From contig CP093399.1 of assembly GCA_029027825.1 (NCBI GenBank), positions 1,922,001 through 1,986,000 on the forward strand: a stretch of DNA of 64,000 bases, read 5' to 3'. Position numbers and translations under genes: made by a program. A model generated the notes under the pieces. The model ran no database searches, was not told the DNA's origin, and was given only the letters and a program-made list of their open reading frames with translations. The number at the start of each line of letters is the position of its first letter. The stretch's first letter is position 1. This DNA is from Rs1 sp029027825 (GTDB taxonomy: Bacteria; Pseudomonadota; Gammaproteobacteria; Pseudomonadales; Balneatricaceae). Shown here piece by piece: positions 8,275 to 17,881 of the stretch.

Positions 8275-9186
8275 ATGACAGTTTCATTCGAACAGCTAAA
8301 GAGCATGGTGGTTTTTGCCCAAATCATTGAGCAGGGAAGTTTAACTGCCGCCGCCAAGCACTTAGGCCTCTCCCGCGCGGTGATTAGCTATCACCTAAAA
8401 AAACTAGAGAGCCAATTGGAGGTAAAACTATTAAACCGCTCGACCCGCTCGATTGCCCTCACCCAAGCGGGTCAGGCCTACTATCAGCACTGCCGGGTGA
8501 TTACCGAACAAGCCACCGCCGCCAATCAGCAAATTGAAAGTATTAAGAATGAACCACTGGGACTATTGAAAATTACTTGTCCGGTCAATATTGGCCTGCA
8601 GACCATCGTCCCGGCGCTGAATGAGTTCCGCCAGCACTATCCTAAAATCGATCTAGATTTGATGTTAACTGATGAAGTTGTCAATATCATGAAAGAGGGT
8701 ATCGACTTGGCCATTCGCGGCGCTCCCTTAGCAGACTCTGGCCTGCAAGCGAGTAAATTGGCCACCCTACCCACTTGTCTGTGTGGATCGCCCGCCTATT
8801 TTGCACGACATGGGCGCCCTGGCAAACCTGCTGATTTAACGAGTCATCAATGGGTCATTTATAAACTGACCTCGGGAGTATTAGAGCTGAAAAAAGGCAG
8901 TCGCTCCTATAGCGTCACCACTAAAGGTAGCATTTGCACCAACAATGCAGCGGCGCGGACCGCTTTTGTAGAAGGCGGTCATGGCTTAGGCCGTATTCCG
9001 ACCTGCGATGCTCTACCTAAAATTAAAGCAGGCACCTTAGAATCGGTACTCGACGACTACCAGCTGAATGCGATCCATGTTTACGGGGTCTATCCACCCG
9101 GCACCGCCAGCACTAAGAAGCTGCGCCTATTGCTTGATTATTTACAGCAATATTTTGCGCGCAGTATCAACATGGCGACTAACTAG
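8275..9186 (+). CDS. LysR-family transcriptional regulator
   Basis: The 303-residue protein has an N-terminal winged helix-turn-helix (about 5-65) including IIEQGSLTAAAKHLGLSRAVISYHLKKLE, and a LysR substrate-binding domain (about 90-295) with LLKITCPVNIGLQTIVPALNEF and DLMLTDEVVNIMKEGIDLAIRGA. This arrangement is typical of the CrgA/AaeR-like branch that senses small organic molecules. AGGT precedes the ATG. It is divergent from the DJ-1 gene, the usual geometry for a LysR regulator and its target. The effector is unknown. Confidence 0.95.
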   Translation: MTVSFEQLKSMVVFAQIIEQGSLTAAAKHLGLSRAVISYHLKKLESQLEVKLLNRSTRSIALTQAGQAYYQHCRVITEQATAANQQIESIKNEPLGLLKITCPVNIGLQTIVPALNEFRQHYPKIDLDLMLTDEVVNIMKEGIDLAIRGAPLADSGLQASKLATLPTCLCGSPAYFARHGRPGKPADLTSHQWVIYKLTSGVLELKKGSRSYSVTTKGSICTNNAAARTAFVEGGHGLGRIPTCDALPKIKAGTLESVLDDYQLNAIHVYGVYPPGTASTKKLRLLLDYLQQYFARSINMATN

Positions 9187-9436
9187 TTCCCAACAAGAAA
9201 CACGGGGTATGGTAGGGATACATCCGCTGTAGGCAGCTATTGGTTTCCTAAATGCCGTACACATTAGGACACACACTGATTTGGCAATACGTTACCATTG
9301 TCCTGCAACTTCGGCGGTTGCACTTAAAGAATATTCGCTATGAGTCAGCAACTGTAAGGCGCCACATGGTAGTATCTGATTGAGAATCATCAGGGTAGCG
9401 AGTGCCAACATAATCATGGAATCAGCGTAGCCCTTT

Positions 9437-10032
9437 TCATTGCTCAGCAATACTATTAAGGGTGGCGCTACCATCTTCGAATAGACTGATAACTAACGGA
9501 CTGCCGAAGTAGTTGCACTGTAATTCAATACCGCCTTTAAACAGCGTTTCAGCATAGCAAGCTGCCCGAGTGTGCACGCTATCATCCACTGCATAATTAA
9601 AGGTTATTTTTAGCTGGTTACCTGAATCCGTGACTTCAAAGCGAATACAGAGTGTAAGATATTGGTTTTACAGTGGAATTGAAAAATCTTAGCTGCAAGC
9701 TCATATGCGTCCTGCATTCGCTAAATAAATGCATCCATGCATAAAACCCATAGGTTCAGCGGATATTTTTCTAACCGCCATAGAATCAAGAGCTTGCGCT
9801 ATGTGGTACAGTGAAGTCCGCGAGTCAGGTATTAATATCCAAGTCATGTTGTTCGTGGATATTTGTCGCCGATTTAGGAATAAAGTCAGGTATCCAGCCT
9901 CTATCCATCAGCCCAGAGGTTTGCGCCGCTGCGTAATTGGAGAAATGTGATGTGGGTGTTTCTGCTGAGAACATATCCTCAAGGACTGTTTCAGCCAGTA
10001 GCAGTAGCAGTGATAGATTTGCTCCACTTCAT
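9437..10032 (-). pseudogene. Broken gene of unknown function, interrupted by a family A element and frameshifted near its start
   Basis: On the minus strand an ATG at 10032 starts MKWSKS and is followed, one base out of frame, by a Leu-rich stretch and a protein containing GLMDRGWIPDFIPKSATNI and HEQHDLDI. At 9829-9621 a family A element intervenes, and then QLKITFNYAVDDSVHTRAA runs to a TGA at 9437-9439. If the element and one 5-bp flank are removed, the codons join as ...HDLDI-NQLKITFNY in frame, giving a protein of about 127 residues. The W-I-P-D-F-I-P-K-S-A...HE-x-HD motif resembles a family of small proteobacterial proteins that I have seen but cannot name. The start frameshift (one base) may be decay or a sequencing error. 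The gene directly upstream (10045-10338) was probably its operon partner. Confidence 0.65.
9621..9829 (-). repeat. Family A repeat (MITE-like), long form, copy inside a gene
   Basis: Complete 209-bp copy starting CCTGAATCCGTGACTTC. The outer end has decayed to CCGCGAGTCAGG. The flanks GGTTA / TATTA agree at 3 of 5 bases, consistent with an older insertion. It splits the coding sequence of the pseudogene at 9437-10032. Confidence 0.9.
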
Positions 10033-10044
10033 CGGTATGAATCC

Positions 10045-10338
10045 CTACTGTTTGAAAAACCTGCGCAATATAAACCACGCGATGGCGGCATTCAAAAGCA
10101 CAAAGATGATACCCGCTATATTCGCCGTATTAGATGCGACAAAAAACAAAGCCACACTTGGCAGTAACAACACAATTTCACCGTGTCCAGGCAACCATGC
10201 CGGCATAGTGAAAGCGAGCATTATCGCTAGTAACACTCGAGCAATAGCCGCTGATTTATGCTTGTAGGCAAATAACCAAACGATCATTAAGCCAATCGCG
10301 CACCACAATAGTATGTCAATATCAGTTTCTACGCGCAT
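10045..10338 (-). CDS. Small hydrophobic membrane protein, unknown function
   Basis: The 97-residue ORF is dominated by three or four membrane segments: about 8-24 (ILLWCAIGLMIVWLF), 30-48 (AAIARVLLAIMLAFTMP), 52-70 (GEIVLLLPSVALFFVAS) and 72-90 (ANIAGIIFVLLNAAIAWFI), ending in the basic RRFFKQ. The pattern is unlikely by chance and there is no repeat beneath it, so I regard it as a real gene, though I do not recognise the family. The ribosome site is weak. The stop lies 12 bp before the start of the disrupted gene downstream, suggesting a former two-gene operon. Confidence 0.6.
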   Translation of the reverse strand: MRVETDIDILLWCAIGLMIVWLFAYKHKSAAIARVLLAIMLAFTMPAWLPGHGEIVLLLPSVALFFVASNTANIAGIIFVLLNAAIAWFILRRFFKQ

Positions 10339-10433
10339 AATTTATTAGCACTCGCCGGTTAGCATTATTTGGAGCACAACCTAGCGAGTGAACGAACGCA
10401 ATGATCCTGCCATAGACAAACGGCGCTGAGTAT

Positions 10434-11609
10434 TTAACTGATTTCGGCAGGCACTCTCACCCAACCTTCCATCAATACTCTTGCGCTGCGGCTCATTATC
10501 ACTTTTTCAGCCATCCATTGTCCATCAACTTTTGCCGTCTGTGCTCCAACCAATAAAGTGCCAGAGGGATGCCCAAAATTGACTTGCTTGCGAGTTCCAC
10601 CCCCCGCCGCTATATTGACTAACGTCCCTTCCACTGCCGCCGCTGTACCTATCGCGACCGCTGCGGTGCCCATCATTGCATGGTGCAATTTACCCATCGA
10701 CAAGGCCCTGACACAAAGGTCTATTTGATCGGCGCTCACCGCTTTGCCACTGGAGCTGGTGTAGTCTTTTGGTGGTGCGACAAAGGCCACTTTGGGGGTG
10801 TGTTGCCGCGTTTCAGCCTCTTCTAACTTACTAATTAAGCCCATTTTCAAGGCCCCATGACTGCGGATGCTTTCGAACATTGCCAAGGCTTTGGGATCAT
10901 TATTGATCGCTTCTTGCAATTCTGTTCCCCGATAACCTAGATCTTGAGCATTGACAAAAATAGTCGGAATTCCCGCGTTGATCATCGTTGCCTGAATAGT
11001 CCCTAGGGAGGGTATCTGCAAATCGTCAATCAGCTGTCCGGTTGGAAACATCGATCCCTCACCCGCAGGGTCAACAAATTCCACTTGAATTTTCGCCGCT
11101 GGGAAAGTAACCCCATCGAGTGAGAAATCTCCTGTCTCTTGTACTTCACCTTGAGTAACGGGCACTTTGACAATAATCGTCTTACTGATATTTGCCTGCC
11201 AAATACGTACCGTCGCTATGCCATTTTCAGGGATGCGCTGTGCATCTAGCAGACCGGCGCTAATCGCAAACGCCCCTACTGCAGCGGTCAGATTTCCACA
11301 GTTACCACTCCAATCGACAAAGGCTCTATCTATCGCCACTTGGCCGAAGAGATAATCTACATCGTGCTCTGCCCGGCTACTTTTGGACAGCAGAACCACT
11401 TTGCTGGTACTCGATGTCGCGCCCCCCATGCCATCGGTTTGTTTTCCGTACGGATCGGGACTGCCTATTACTCTCAATAGTAGAGCATCGCGGGCGGCGC
11501 CTGCCTGCTGTGCCGCAAGCGGTAAGTCTTGGAGTGAAAAGAACACTCCCTTGCTGGTTCCGCCGCGCATATAAGTGGCAGCTATTTTTATCTGTGCTGG
11601 AAAAGCCAT
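10434..11609 (-). CDS. prpF: 2-methylaconitate cis-trans isomerase PrpF
   Basis: The 391-residue protein of the PrpF/AcnD-accessory family has a diaminopimelate-epimerase-like double fold. It isomerises 2-methylaconitate so that, together with AcnD, 2-methylcitrate can become 2-methylisocitrate. Recognisable segments are ATYMRGGTSKGVFF at the start, DGMGGATSSTSKVV, DWSGNCGNLTAAVGAFAI, PTGQ, GIPTIFV and MGTAAVAIGTAAAVEGTLVN. A ribosome site AGGAAAAAAAG precedes the ATG. It is the last gene of the prp set, 146 bp after acnD; the gap contains a fragment of family B. The whole cluster is on the minus strand. Confidence 0.95.
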   Translation of the reverse strand: MAFPAQIKIAATYMRGGTSKGVFFSLQDLPLAAQQAGAARDALLLRVIGSPDPYGKQTDGMGGATSSTSKVVLLSKSSRAEHDVDYLFGQVAIDRAFVDWSGNCGNLTAAVGAFAISAGLLDAQRIPENGIATVRIWQANISKTIIVKVPVTQGEVQETGDFSLDGVTFPAAKIQVEFVDPAGEGSMFPTGQLIDDLQIPSLGTIQATMINAGIPTIFVNAQDLGYRGTELQEAINNDPKALAMFESIRSHGALKMGLISKLEEAETRQHTPKVAFVAPPKDYTSSSGKAVSADQIDLCVRALSMGKLHHAMMGTAAVAIGTAAAVEGTLVNIAAGGGTRKQVNFGHPSGTLLVGAQTAKVDGQWMAEKVIMSRSARVLMEGWVRVPAEIS

Positions 11610-11649
11610 AACTTTTTTTCCTGATGATGCTCAATCTAAGCGAAACTAC

Positions 11650-11676
11650 CGCACTCGCAACGTTATGCAGAGGTCT
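11650..11676. repeat. Family B repeat, end fragment
   Basis: GCACTCGCAACGTTATGCAG followed by AGGTCT matches the outer end of the complete family B copy. It lies between acnD and prpF. Confidence 0.65.
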
Positions 11677-11755
11677 ACGGGGATAGATTTAAAGCGCTTG
11701 TTCAATAGTATTAGTCGGTTATCTCCCCATACTCCTGAGAGCATGGGGCTGCAGT

Positions 11756-14359
11756 TTAAGTGCTGCTTTCGTCTGCTGATGCCTCTAGGAAATCTTGAGC
11801 GAAGCGTTGCAACACACCGCCAGCTTCGTAGATTGAGACCTCTTCCGCAGTATCAAGTCGACAGGTGACAGGCACTTTTACCTGCTCACCATTTTTGCGG
11901 GTAAAGATTAAGGTCAATGTTGCCCCTGGAGTGCGCTCGCCAACCACATCGTAAAGCTCGCTGCCATCTATCTCTAAGGTGTTGCGGTTTTGTCCCGCTG
12001 CAAACTCTAACGGCAGTACTCCCATGCCCACTAAGTTAGTGCGGTGGATTCTTTCAAATCCTTCAGCCACTATCACTTCAACGCCGGCCAGTCGGACTCC
12101 TTTTGCCGCCCAGTCTCGAGACGATCCCTGGCCGTAATCAGCCCCGGCGATAATAATAAGCGGCTGCTTTCGCGCCATATAAACTTCAATCGCCTCCCAC
12201 ATTCTGCTAATTTTAGCCTCGGGTTCGATGCGGGTCAAAGACCCCTGTACTACTTTGCCATTTTCCCTAACCATTTCATTAAACAACTTAGGGTTGGCAA
12301 AGGTGGCGCGCTGAGCGGTTAAGTGATCGCCTCGGTGAGTGGCATAAGAGTTGAAGTCCACTTCTGGCAAACCCATTTTATGCAGATACGCACCCGCTGC
12401 GCTATCGAGCATAATTGCATTTGAAGGTGACAAGTGATCAGTAGTGATATTATCCCCCAATACTGCCAGAGGGCGCATTTCCGACAAACTGCGCTCCCCT
12501 GCAAGTGCTCCCTCCCAGTAGGGTGGACGTCTGATATAAGTACTTTGTGCGCGCCAGTCGTACTGCGGATCAACCGTGCTTTTCTGCTGATTAGACAAGT
12601 CGAACATCGGGATGTAAACTTTGCGAAATTGCTCGGGTTTTACGCTGCTCTTAAAGACCGCATCTATCTCTTCATCACTTGGCCACAGATCCTTCAAGGT
12701 AATATCATTGCCCTGCTGATCAACCCCTAGCACATCTTTTTCGATATCAAAACGAATTGTACCGGCGATAGCATAGGCGACCACTAGCGGCGGTGAAGCT
12801 AAGAAGGCCTCGTTGGCGTGGGGATGAATACGACCATCAAAATTTCTGTTGCCAGACAACACTGCGGTTGAATATAGATCCCGATCGAGAATTTCCTGCT
12901 TGATAGCTGGGTCTAATGCACCACTCATACCATTGCAAGATGTGCAGGCGAAGCCGACGATACCAAAGCCTAACTTTTCTAATTCAGGGAGAAGTTTTGC
13001 CTCTTCTAAATACAGTTTAACCGTTTTAGAACCAGGTGCCAGAGACGTTTTCACCCAAGGCTTACGAGTTAATCCTTTGGCTACCGCATTTCTCGCCAGT
13101 AGACCGGCGGCAATCATGTTGCGCGGGTTATTGGTATTGGTACAGCTGGTAATGGCGGCGATAATCACCGCTCCGTCGGGCATTTGTCCGTCTTGCGTGA
13201 CTATTTTCTTGCTGATCCCCCGCTCTGCCAATTCGGAGACCGGTACTAAATTGTGAGGATTAGAAGGCCCTGCAATATTGCGCACCACAGTCGATAAATC
13301 AAAGTGTAAGACCCGCTGGTACTCTACATTGGTCAACGTATCCGCCCATAGTCCGGTGGTCTTGGCGTAGAGCTCGACCAATTTTACCTGCTCATCATCA
13401 CGCCCTGTTAATTTCAGATAATCGATGGTGTTTTCATCGATGTAAAACATCGCCGCTGAGGCACCAAACTCTGGAGTCATATTCGAGATAGTCGCTCGAT
13501 CCCCCAAGGTTAGCGTACTGGCACCGGCACCGTAAAACTCTAAATATGATGAGACCACCTTTTGCTCGCGCAAAAATTTAGTCAAGGTCAAGACGATATC
13601 TGTGGCGGTAATACCAGGTTGGGGTGCGCCGCTTAATTCTACGCCGATAATTTCTGGCATACGCATGTAAGACGCGCGCCCTAACATCACGCTTTCAGCC
13701 TCTAATCCACCGACACCTAGCGCCAGCACACCAAGTGCATCAACCATCGGTGTATGACTGTCAGTGCCAACTAAGGTATCGGGAAAAGCCACCCCATCGC
13801 GCGCTTGAATAACCGGAGACATTCTCTCCAGATTGATTTGATGCAAAATACCGTTGCCCGGAGGAATGACATCTACGTTGTCGAAGGCATCTTTAGTCCA
13901 GTTGATAAAGTGAAAACGATCGTCATTTCGGCGATCTTCAATCGCGCGGTTTTTGCTAAAGGCATCCTTTTCAAAGCCGCCGTGCTCCACCGCCAGCGAG
14001 TGATCTACCACTAACTGAGTCGGCACTACTGGATTTACTTTAGCCGGGTCACCGCCTTTTTCCGCGATCGCATCTCGCAACCCCGCTAAATCAACTAGTG
14101 CTGTTTGTCCCAAGATGTCATGACAGACCACTCGGGCTGGATACCAGGGGAAATCTAATTCACTTTTGCCGCTAATTACCTGCTGTAACGAAGCGGTTAA
14201 GCTACTGGGATCACAGCGTCTTACTAAGTTTTCAGCTAAGACCCGAGCGGTGTAGGACATTTTTTGATAGGCCCCAGCTTGAATGGCCTCCACGGCGGAT
14301 TCTGTATCGAAATAATCTAACGAAGTGCCTGCTAAAGGCTTACGGTTGATAGTGTTCAT
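11756..14359 (-). CDS. acnD: Fe/S-dependent 2-methylisocitrate dehydratase AcnD
   Basis: The 867-residue aconitase superfamily enzyme dehydrates 2-methylcitrate in the propionate pathway. Length and the N-terminus (NTINRKPLAGTSLDYFDTE) identify AcnD rather than AcnA. The 4Fe-4S ligands are in AITSCTNTNNPRNM and FACTSCNGMSG. Substrate residues appear in GTDSHTPMVDALGVLALGVGG and in the swivelling domain GADYGQGSSRDWAAKG. It lies between prpC and prpF. The 347-bp gap before it (14360-14706) holds a GC-rich hairpin and a degraded repeat. Confidence 0.96.
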   Translation of the reverse strand: MNTINRKPLAGTSLDYFDTESAVEAIQAGAYQKMSYTARVLAENLVRRCDPSSLTASLQQVISGKSELDFPWYPARVVCHDILGQTALVDLAGLRDAIAEKGGDPAKVNPVVPTQLVVDHSLAVEHGGFEKDAFSKNRAIEDRRNDDRFHFINWTKDAFDNVDVIPPGNGILHQINLERMSPVIQARDGVAFPDTLVGTDSHTPMVDALGVLALGVGGLEAESVMLGRASYMRMPEIIGVELSGAPQPGITATDIVLTLTKFLREQKVVSSYLEFYGAGASTLTLGDRATISNMTPEFGASAAMFYIDENTIDYLKLTGRDDEQVKLVELYAKTTGLWADTLTNVEYQRVLHFDLSTVVRNIAGPSNPHNLVPVSELAERGISKKIVTQDGQMPDGAVIIAAITSCTNTNNPRNMIAAGLLARNAVAKGLTRKPWVKTSLAPGSKTVKLYLEEAKLLPELEKLGFGIVGFACTSCNGMSGALDPAIKQEILDRDLYSTAVLSGNRNFDGRIHPHANEAFLASPPLVVAYAIAGTIRFDIEKDVLGVDQQGNDITLKDLWPSDEEIDAVFKSSVKPEQFRKVYIPMFDLSNQQKSTVDPQYDWRAQSTYIRRPPYWEGALAGERSLSEMRPLAVLGDNITTDHLSPSNAIMLDSAAGAYLHKMGLPEVDFNSYATHRGDHLTAQRATFANPKLFNEMVRENGKVVQGSLTRIEPEAKISRMWEAIEVYMARKQPLIIIAGADYGQGSSRDWAAKGVRLAGVEVIVAEGFERIHRTNLVGMGVLPLEFAAGQNRNTLEIDGSELYDVVGERTPGATLTLIFTRKNGEQVKVPVTCRLDTAEEVSIYEAGGVLQRFAQDFLEASADESST

Positions 14360-14435
14360 TGTCTTGTCCGGTTGTTTTTATCCTGAATTATTGGCTTCAG
14401 GTTTTTTATTATTTAGTAAGATCTCTACTAAGAGA

Positions 14436-14457
14436 GCACCCTTGCAAGGGAGTGCTT
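14436..14457. other. Stem-loop between prpC and acnD
   Basis: GCACCCTTGCAAGGGAGTGC is a self-complementary hairpin with one bulged base. There is no U-run on either side, so a role in mRNA processing or stability is as plausible as termination. Confidence 0.4.
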
Positions 14458-14516
14458 TAGTCGTGCAATCAAGTCATTGACGCCGGTTAAAAGTAGTTTT
14501 CATAGCGACACAGCGA

Positions 14517-14560
14517 CTGAGAACTCAGCCCTGCTTTGCGCTTGAAAGTCACGGTCTCAG
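14517..14560 (+). repeat. Degraded family A remnant
   Basis: Ends CTGAGAACTCAG and CTTGAAAGTCACGGTCTCAG resemble the family A termini with the middle missing. It lies between prpC and acnD. Confidence 0.4.
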
Positions 14561-14706
14561 ATATAGGCAAACGACTCACTAATGCCAGTCATCTGCAAGC
14601 AGTGAAACGCCCTTAGAGATCGATAAAACTAGTTAGTTCTCATTCAGAAACAGCGTCGTAGAGCGGGAAAATCCGCAGTAGAGATCTGTTTCTAGATAGG
14701 AGCTAG

Positions 14707-15852
14707 TTAGCGATCTTCTAGCGCAACCCACTGGGCGCTCTCCGGTCCTGTGTAATCTGCAGAGGGGCGGATAATTCTATTATTGGCACGCTGTTCCATA
14801 ACATGGGCGGTCCAGCCTGATACTCTGGAGCAGACAAAAATCGGTGTAAACAATTTGGTGGGAATATCCATAAAATGGTAGGCCGAGGCATGGAAGAAAT
14901 CAGCGTTACAAAACAGCTTCTTTTCGCGCCACATCACCGCTTCAACTCGCTCTGATATTTCATACAAGCTCTTGTTATCGATGTTCTGCTTGGCTAAATC
15001 CTCAGCCAATACCTTAGAGCATTTTTTGATGATCGCATTGCGCGGATCGCTGGTACTATAAATCGCATGACCAAAGCCCATGATTTTATCTTTGCGCGCC
15101 AGCATGCCCATAATATGCTCTTCCGCTTGATCCGGATCGGTCATACTTTCGATCAGCGCCATCGCCGCTTCGTTTGCCCCACCATGTAGTGGACCACGTA
15201 GTGAACCTATCGCCGCGGTGACACAAGAGTGAATATCAGAAAGGGTTGATGCACACACCCGCGCGGTAAACGTCGAGGCATTAAATTCATGCTCAGCATA
15301 TAAAATTAGCGAGGCATTCATCACTTGCTCGTGTAGAGCACTCGGTGCCTTATCGTGCAGTAGGGCCAAGAAATGACCGCCAATCGAGTCGATACCCACA
15401 GCTTTAGTGTCAATGCGCACGCCATCGTGTGAATATCGATACCAATAGCAAATGATCGAGGGAAAAACTGCCAACATGCGCTCTATATGATCAGTTTGAT
15501 CTGCAAAGCCTAACTCAGGCTCTAAATTCCCCAACATCGAGCAACCAGTGCGCATCACATCCATCGGATGAGTGTCTTTTGGAATATTCTCCAAAACGGT
15601 CTTTAGTGCTGCTGGCAATTCACGTAGCGACTTCAATTTAGCAATATAAGCTTTTAACTGTGCTGCATTGGGCCGCGTGCCGTTACCGAGTTAATTTGCG
15701 ACTTGTTCAAACTGTGCCTTCTCGGCAAGTTCAGCCATGTCATAGCCTCGATAGGTTAAACCAGCTCCGGTTTTACCCACCGTACATAGCGCGGTTTCAC
15801 CAGCGGATTGACCGCGCAGGCCAGCACCGGATAATTTTTTTGCCTCTGCCAT
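14707..15852 (-). pseudogene. prpC: 2-methylcitrate synthase PrpC, interrupted by an in-frame stop at codon 54
   Basis: Read from the ATG at 15852, the frame starts with the conserved PrpC N-terminus (GAGLRGQSAGETALCTVGK, then GLTYRGYD) and runs in frame for 381 residues to the stop at 14707, the usual PrpC length. Codon 54, however, is TAA (15691-15693) where the family has Leu in its AYLL segment, and neighbouring residues are also unusual (AN*LGNGTRP). No frameshift is present. The remainder is normal: HPMDVMRTG, the RGPLHGGANEAAM region with catalytic His, GFGHAIY and SADYTGPE. Translation could restart at the ATG at 15636, giving 309 residues without the first 72. An error in the sequence is a real alternative. 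The enzyme condenses propionyl-CoA with oxaloacetate. Confidence 0.85.
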
Positions 15853-15894
15853 TTTAAATTCCTCATCACTCTATATTTTTATGATTTTTTATAT

Positions 15895-16013
15895 CTGAAT
15901 CTTTGACTTCAAAGTGGATTTTCCATGCATATAACTTAAAAGTTCGAGCGTTTTTCAACACCTGTAACACCAATATTTACACTCTGTCTGCACTTTTAAT
16001 CCAAGGATTCAGG
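15895..16013. repeat. Family A repeat, rearranged copy with two like ends, between prpB and prpC
   Basis: Starts TCTGAATCTTTGACTTCAAAGTGG and ends with TTTACACTCTGTCTGCACTTTTAATCC then AAGGATTCAGG, so both halves resemble the right arm of the element. The internal left arm is missing. It ends 15 bp downstream of the prpB stop. Confidence 0.65.
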
Positions 16014-16028
16014 ATCTGTATAATGGGG

Positions 16029-16919
16029 TTACAAGTTTTTACCTTTTGCAAAAAGTGCATCTAGCTTTTGTTCAAAATCGTGGTAATTTAAAAAGTCGTA
16101 CAGCTCCATCCGTGTTTGCATTGTATCTAGCACTGCTTTTTGATCACCGTCGCTTAATAGCGTCTGGTAGACATTTAGCGCCGCTTTATTAGCCGCTCTA
16201 AATGCCGACAGTGGATAGAGCACCATAGTGGCCCCGTTTTCAGCAAGCTCGGTTTTATTAAAGAGCGGTGTGGCTCCAAACTCGGTAATATTGGCCAGTA
16301 AATGTCCGCCATTAATACCTTTTGAGAATGCTGAGTAATCTTCTAGGGTATGTACTGCCTCGGCGAATATGCCATCGGCACCAGCTTCTAAACAAGCTTG
16401 GGCACGATCCACAGCGGCATTTAAGCCCTCCATTTGAAAGGCATCGGTACGGGCGACGATGAAGAAGTCATCATCGGTCTTAGCATCGACTGCGGCTTTT
16501 ACTCGATCAACCATTTCCTCTAGTGACACGATTTCTTTATTCGGGCGATGACCGCAACGCTTTTGCGCCACTTGATCTTCTAAATGCACCGCCGCCGCAC
16601 CGGCTTTTTGCATTTCTTTAACTGCGCGACCAATGTTGAACGCACCACCCCAGCCAGTATCTATATCGACCATTAGCGGTGTTTCAACGGCGCTGGTAAT
16701 ACGCCGTACATCTTCCAACACATCATTCATTGAAGTCATCCCTAAATCGGGCAATCCGTAAGATGCATTGGCAACCCCGCCCCCTGATAAGTACACCGCA
16801 CTGTGCCCGACACGCTCAGCCATCATCGCGTGATAAGCATTGACAGTACCGACAATTTGCAGTGGTGAATGTTCAGCGAGGGCTTTGCGAAAACGAGCGC
16901 CAGCAGTTAAAGATGTCAT
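16029..16919 (-). CDS. prpB: 2-methylisocitrate lyase PrpB
   Basis: The 296-residue enzyme of the isocitrate lyase/PEP mutase superfamily cleaves 2-methylisocitrate to pyruvate and succinate. Landmarks are AVYLSGGGVANASYGLPDLG, VDIDTGWGGAFNIGR (metal-binding Asp), the catalytic-loop motif KRCGHRPNK, ARTDAFQMEG and NITEFGATPLF. AGAGGT precedes the ATG. It is the first metabolic gene after the regulator, 154 bp away. The spacing allows an internal promoter, and a half-match to the GntR-type operator (GACGACAAT) lies in that gap. Confidence 0.96.
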   Translation of the reverse strand: MTSLTAGARFRKALAEHSPLQIVGTVNAYHAMMAERVGHSAVYLSGGGVANASYGLPDLGMTSMNDVLEDVRRITSAVETPLMVDIDTGWGGAFNIGRAVKEMQKAGAAAVHLEDQVAQKRCGHRPNKEIVSLEEMVDRVKAAVDAKTDDDFFIVARTDAFQMEGLNAAVDRAQACLEAGADGIFAEAVHTLEDYSAFSKGINGGHLLANITEFGATPLFNKTELAENGATMVLYPLSAFRAANKAALNVYQTLLSDGDQKAVLDTMQTRMELYDFLNYHDFEQKLDALFAKGKNL

Positions 16920-17073
16920 TGAGTTTACCTCTGTATTTAGCCTGAAAAACGCGAGTCATAGCACCGTAAATACGCGCAGTGACGACAATCATCAACCACG
17001 CAATTTTTCAGGATTATTTTGATGGGGACGAGCGTCTGCCGACAGGCTTAGCTCAACCGATTAATAAATATTT

Positions 17074-17793
17074 TTATTGATCTAATTTTTCTTCGATATT
17101 GATTCGAGCCGCGCTGATATGCCGTCTCATTAATATTTCGGCCAGTTCTGGATCACGGGATTCAATCGCATCAACAATTTGACGGTGTTCTTTGAGTGCT
17201 CTTTTAGGACGCGAGCTAGACACGCTAAATTGGTATCTATACATGCGCACTAAGTGGTATAAATCGCTACCGAGTAACTCCAGCATTTTCGCATTCTTGC
17301 TGCCCTTAACAATTCGGTAGTGGAAATCTAAGTCGCCTTCCTTTTGGAAGTAAGATAAACCATCTAACTCGCAGATAGTTTTTTCATGACTATCCAGCAA
17401 ATCACGTAAATCATCAATTTCTTCCTGAGTCATATGTTGCGCAGCGAGGCGAGCGGCCATCCCCTCTAGCGCTTCTCGCACGCGGTAAATTTCGATCAGC
17501 TCTTTAACACTTAGCTGCACCACCCTGGCGCCAACATGCGGCTTAAGCTCAACCAGACGCAAGCCCTCTAAACGGCGGATCGCCTCTCGCAAAGGCCCAC
17601 GGCTGATGCCATAAGCTCTGGCTAATTCAGGTTCACTAATTTTTGTCCCCGGAGCGATATCCCCTTTGACGATAGCTGTGACCAACATGTTCATCACATT
17701 AGTAGCCAAGGTATTGTCCGTGACTACTTGCTTAAGTTTGGCCGGGGCTTTTTTTAAAAATTTGCTGTTTTCAACGGCAGCTTGTTTACTCAC
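17074..17793 (-). CDS. GntR-family (FCD) transcriptional regulator of the prp genes
   Basis: The 239-residue protein has a winged helix-turn-helix (about 28-95, with GTKISEPELARAYGISRGPLREAIRRLE) and an FCD ligand domain (about 105-230, IYRVREALEGMAARLAAQ, DLDFHYRIVKGS, EHRQIVDAIESRD, MRRHI). It is adjacent and co-oriented with prpBC-acnD-prpF, where other gammaproteobacteria carry a GntR-type propionate regulator. From context I infer that it senses a methylcitrate-pathway intermediate. Three ATTGTCGACAAT-like palindromes upstream are probably its own operators. TTAGGTGAA precedes the ATG. Confidence 0.9.
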   Translation of the reverse strand: MSKQAAVENSKFLKKAPAKLKQVVTDNTLATNVMNMLVTAIVKGDIAPGTKISEPELARAYGISRGPLREAIRRLEGLRLVELKPHVGARVVQLSVKELIEIYRVREALEGMAARLAAQHMTQEEIDDLRDLLDSHEKTICELDGLSYFQKEGDLDFHYRIVKGSKNAKMLELLGSDLYHLVRMYRYQFSVSSSRPKRALKEHRQIVDAIESRDPELAEILMRRHISAARINIEEKLDQ

Positions 17794-17881
17794 ATTTCAC
17801 CTAACATTGATTAAATAGAGAAGTTTTATGACTGTTATTGATCCGTATATTTAGTTTGTCTCTATTCACTTACAAACGTAT

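Noticed and set aside
9292..9474. 60-residue hydrophobic ORF
   Set aside because: Overlaps the end of the broken gene in another frame, and no ribosome site or family is recognisable.
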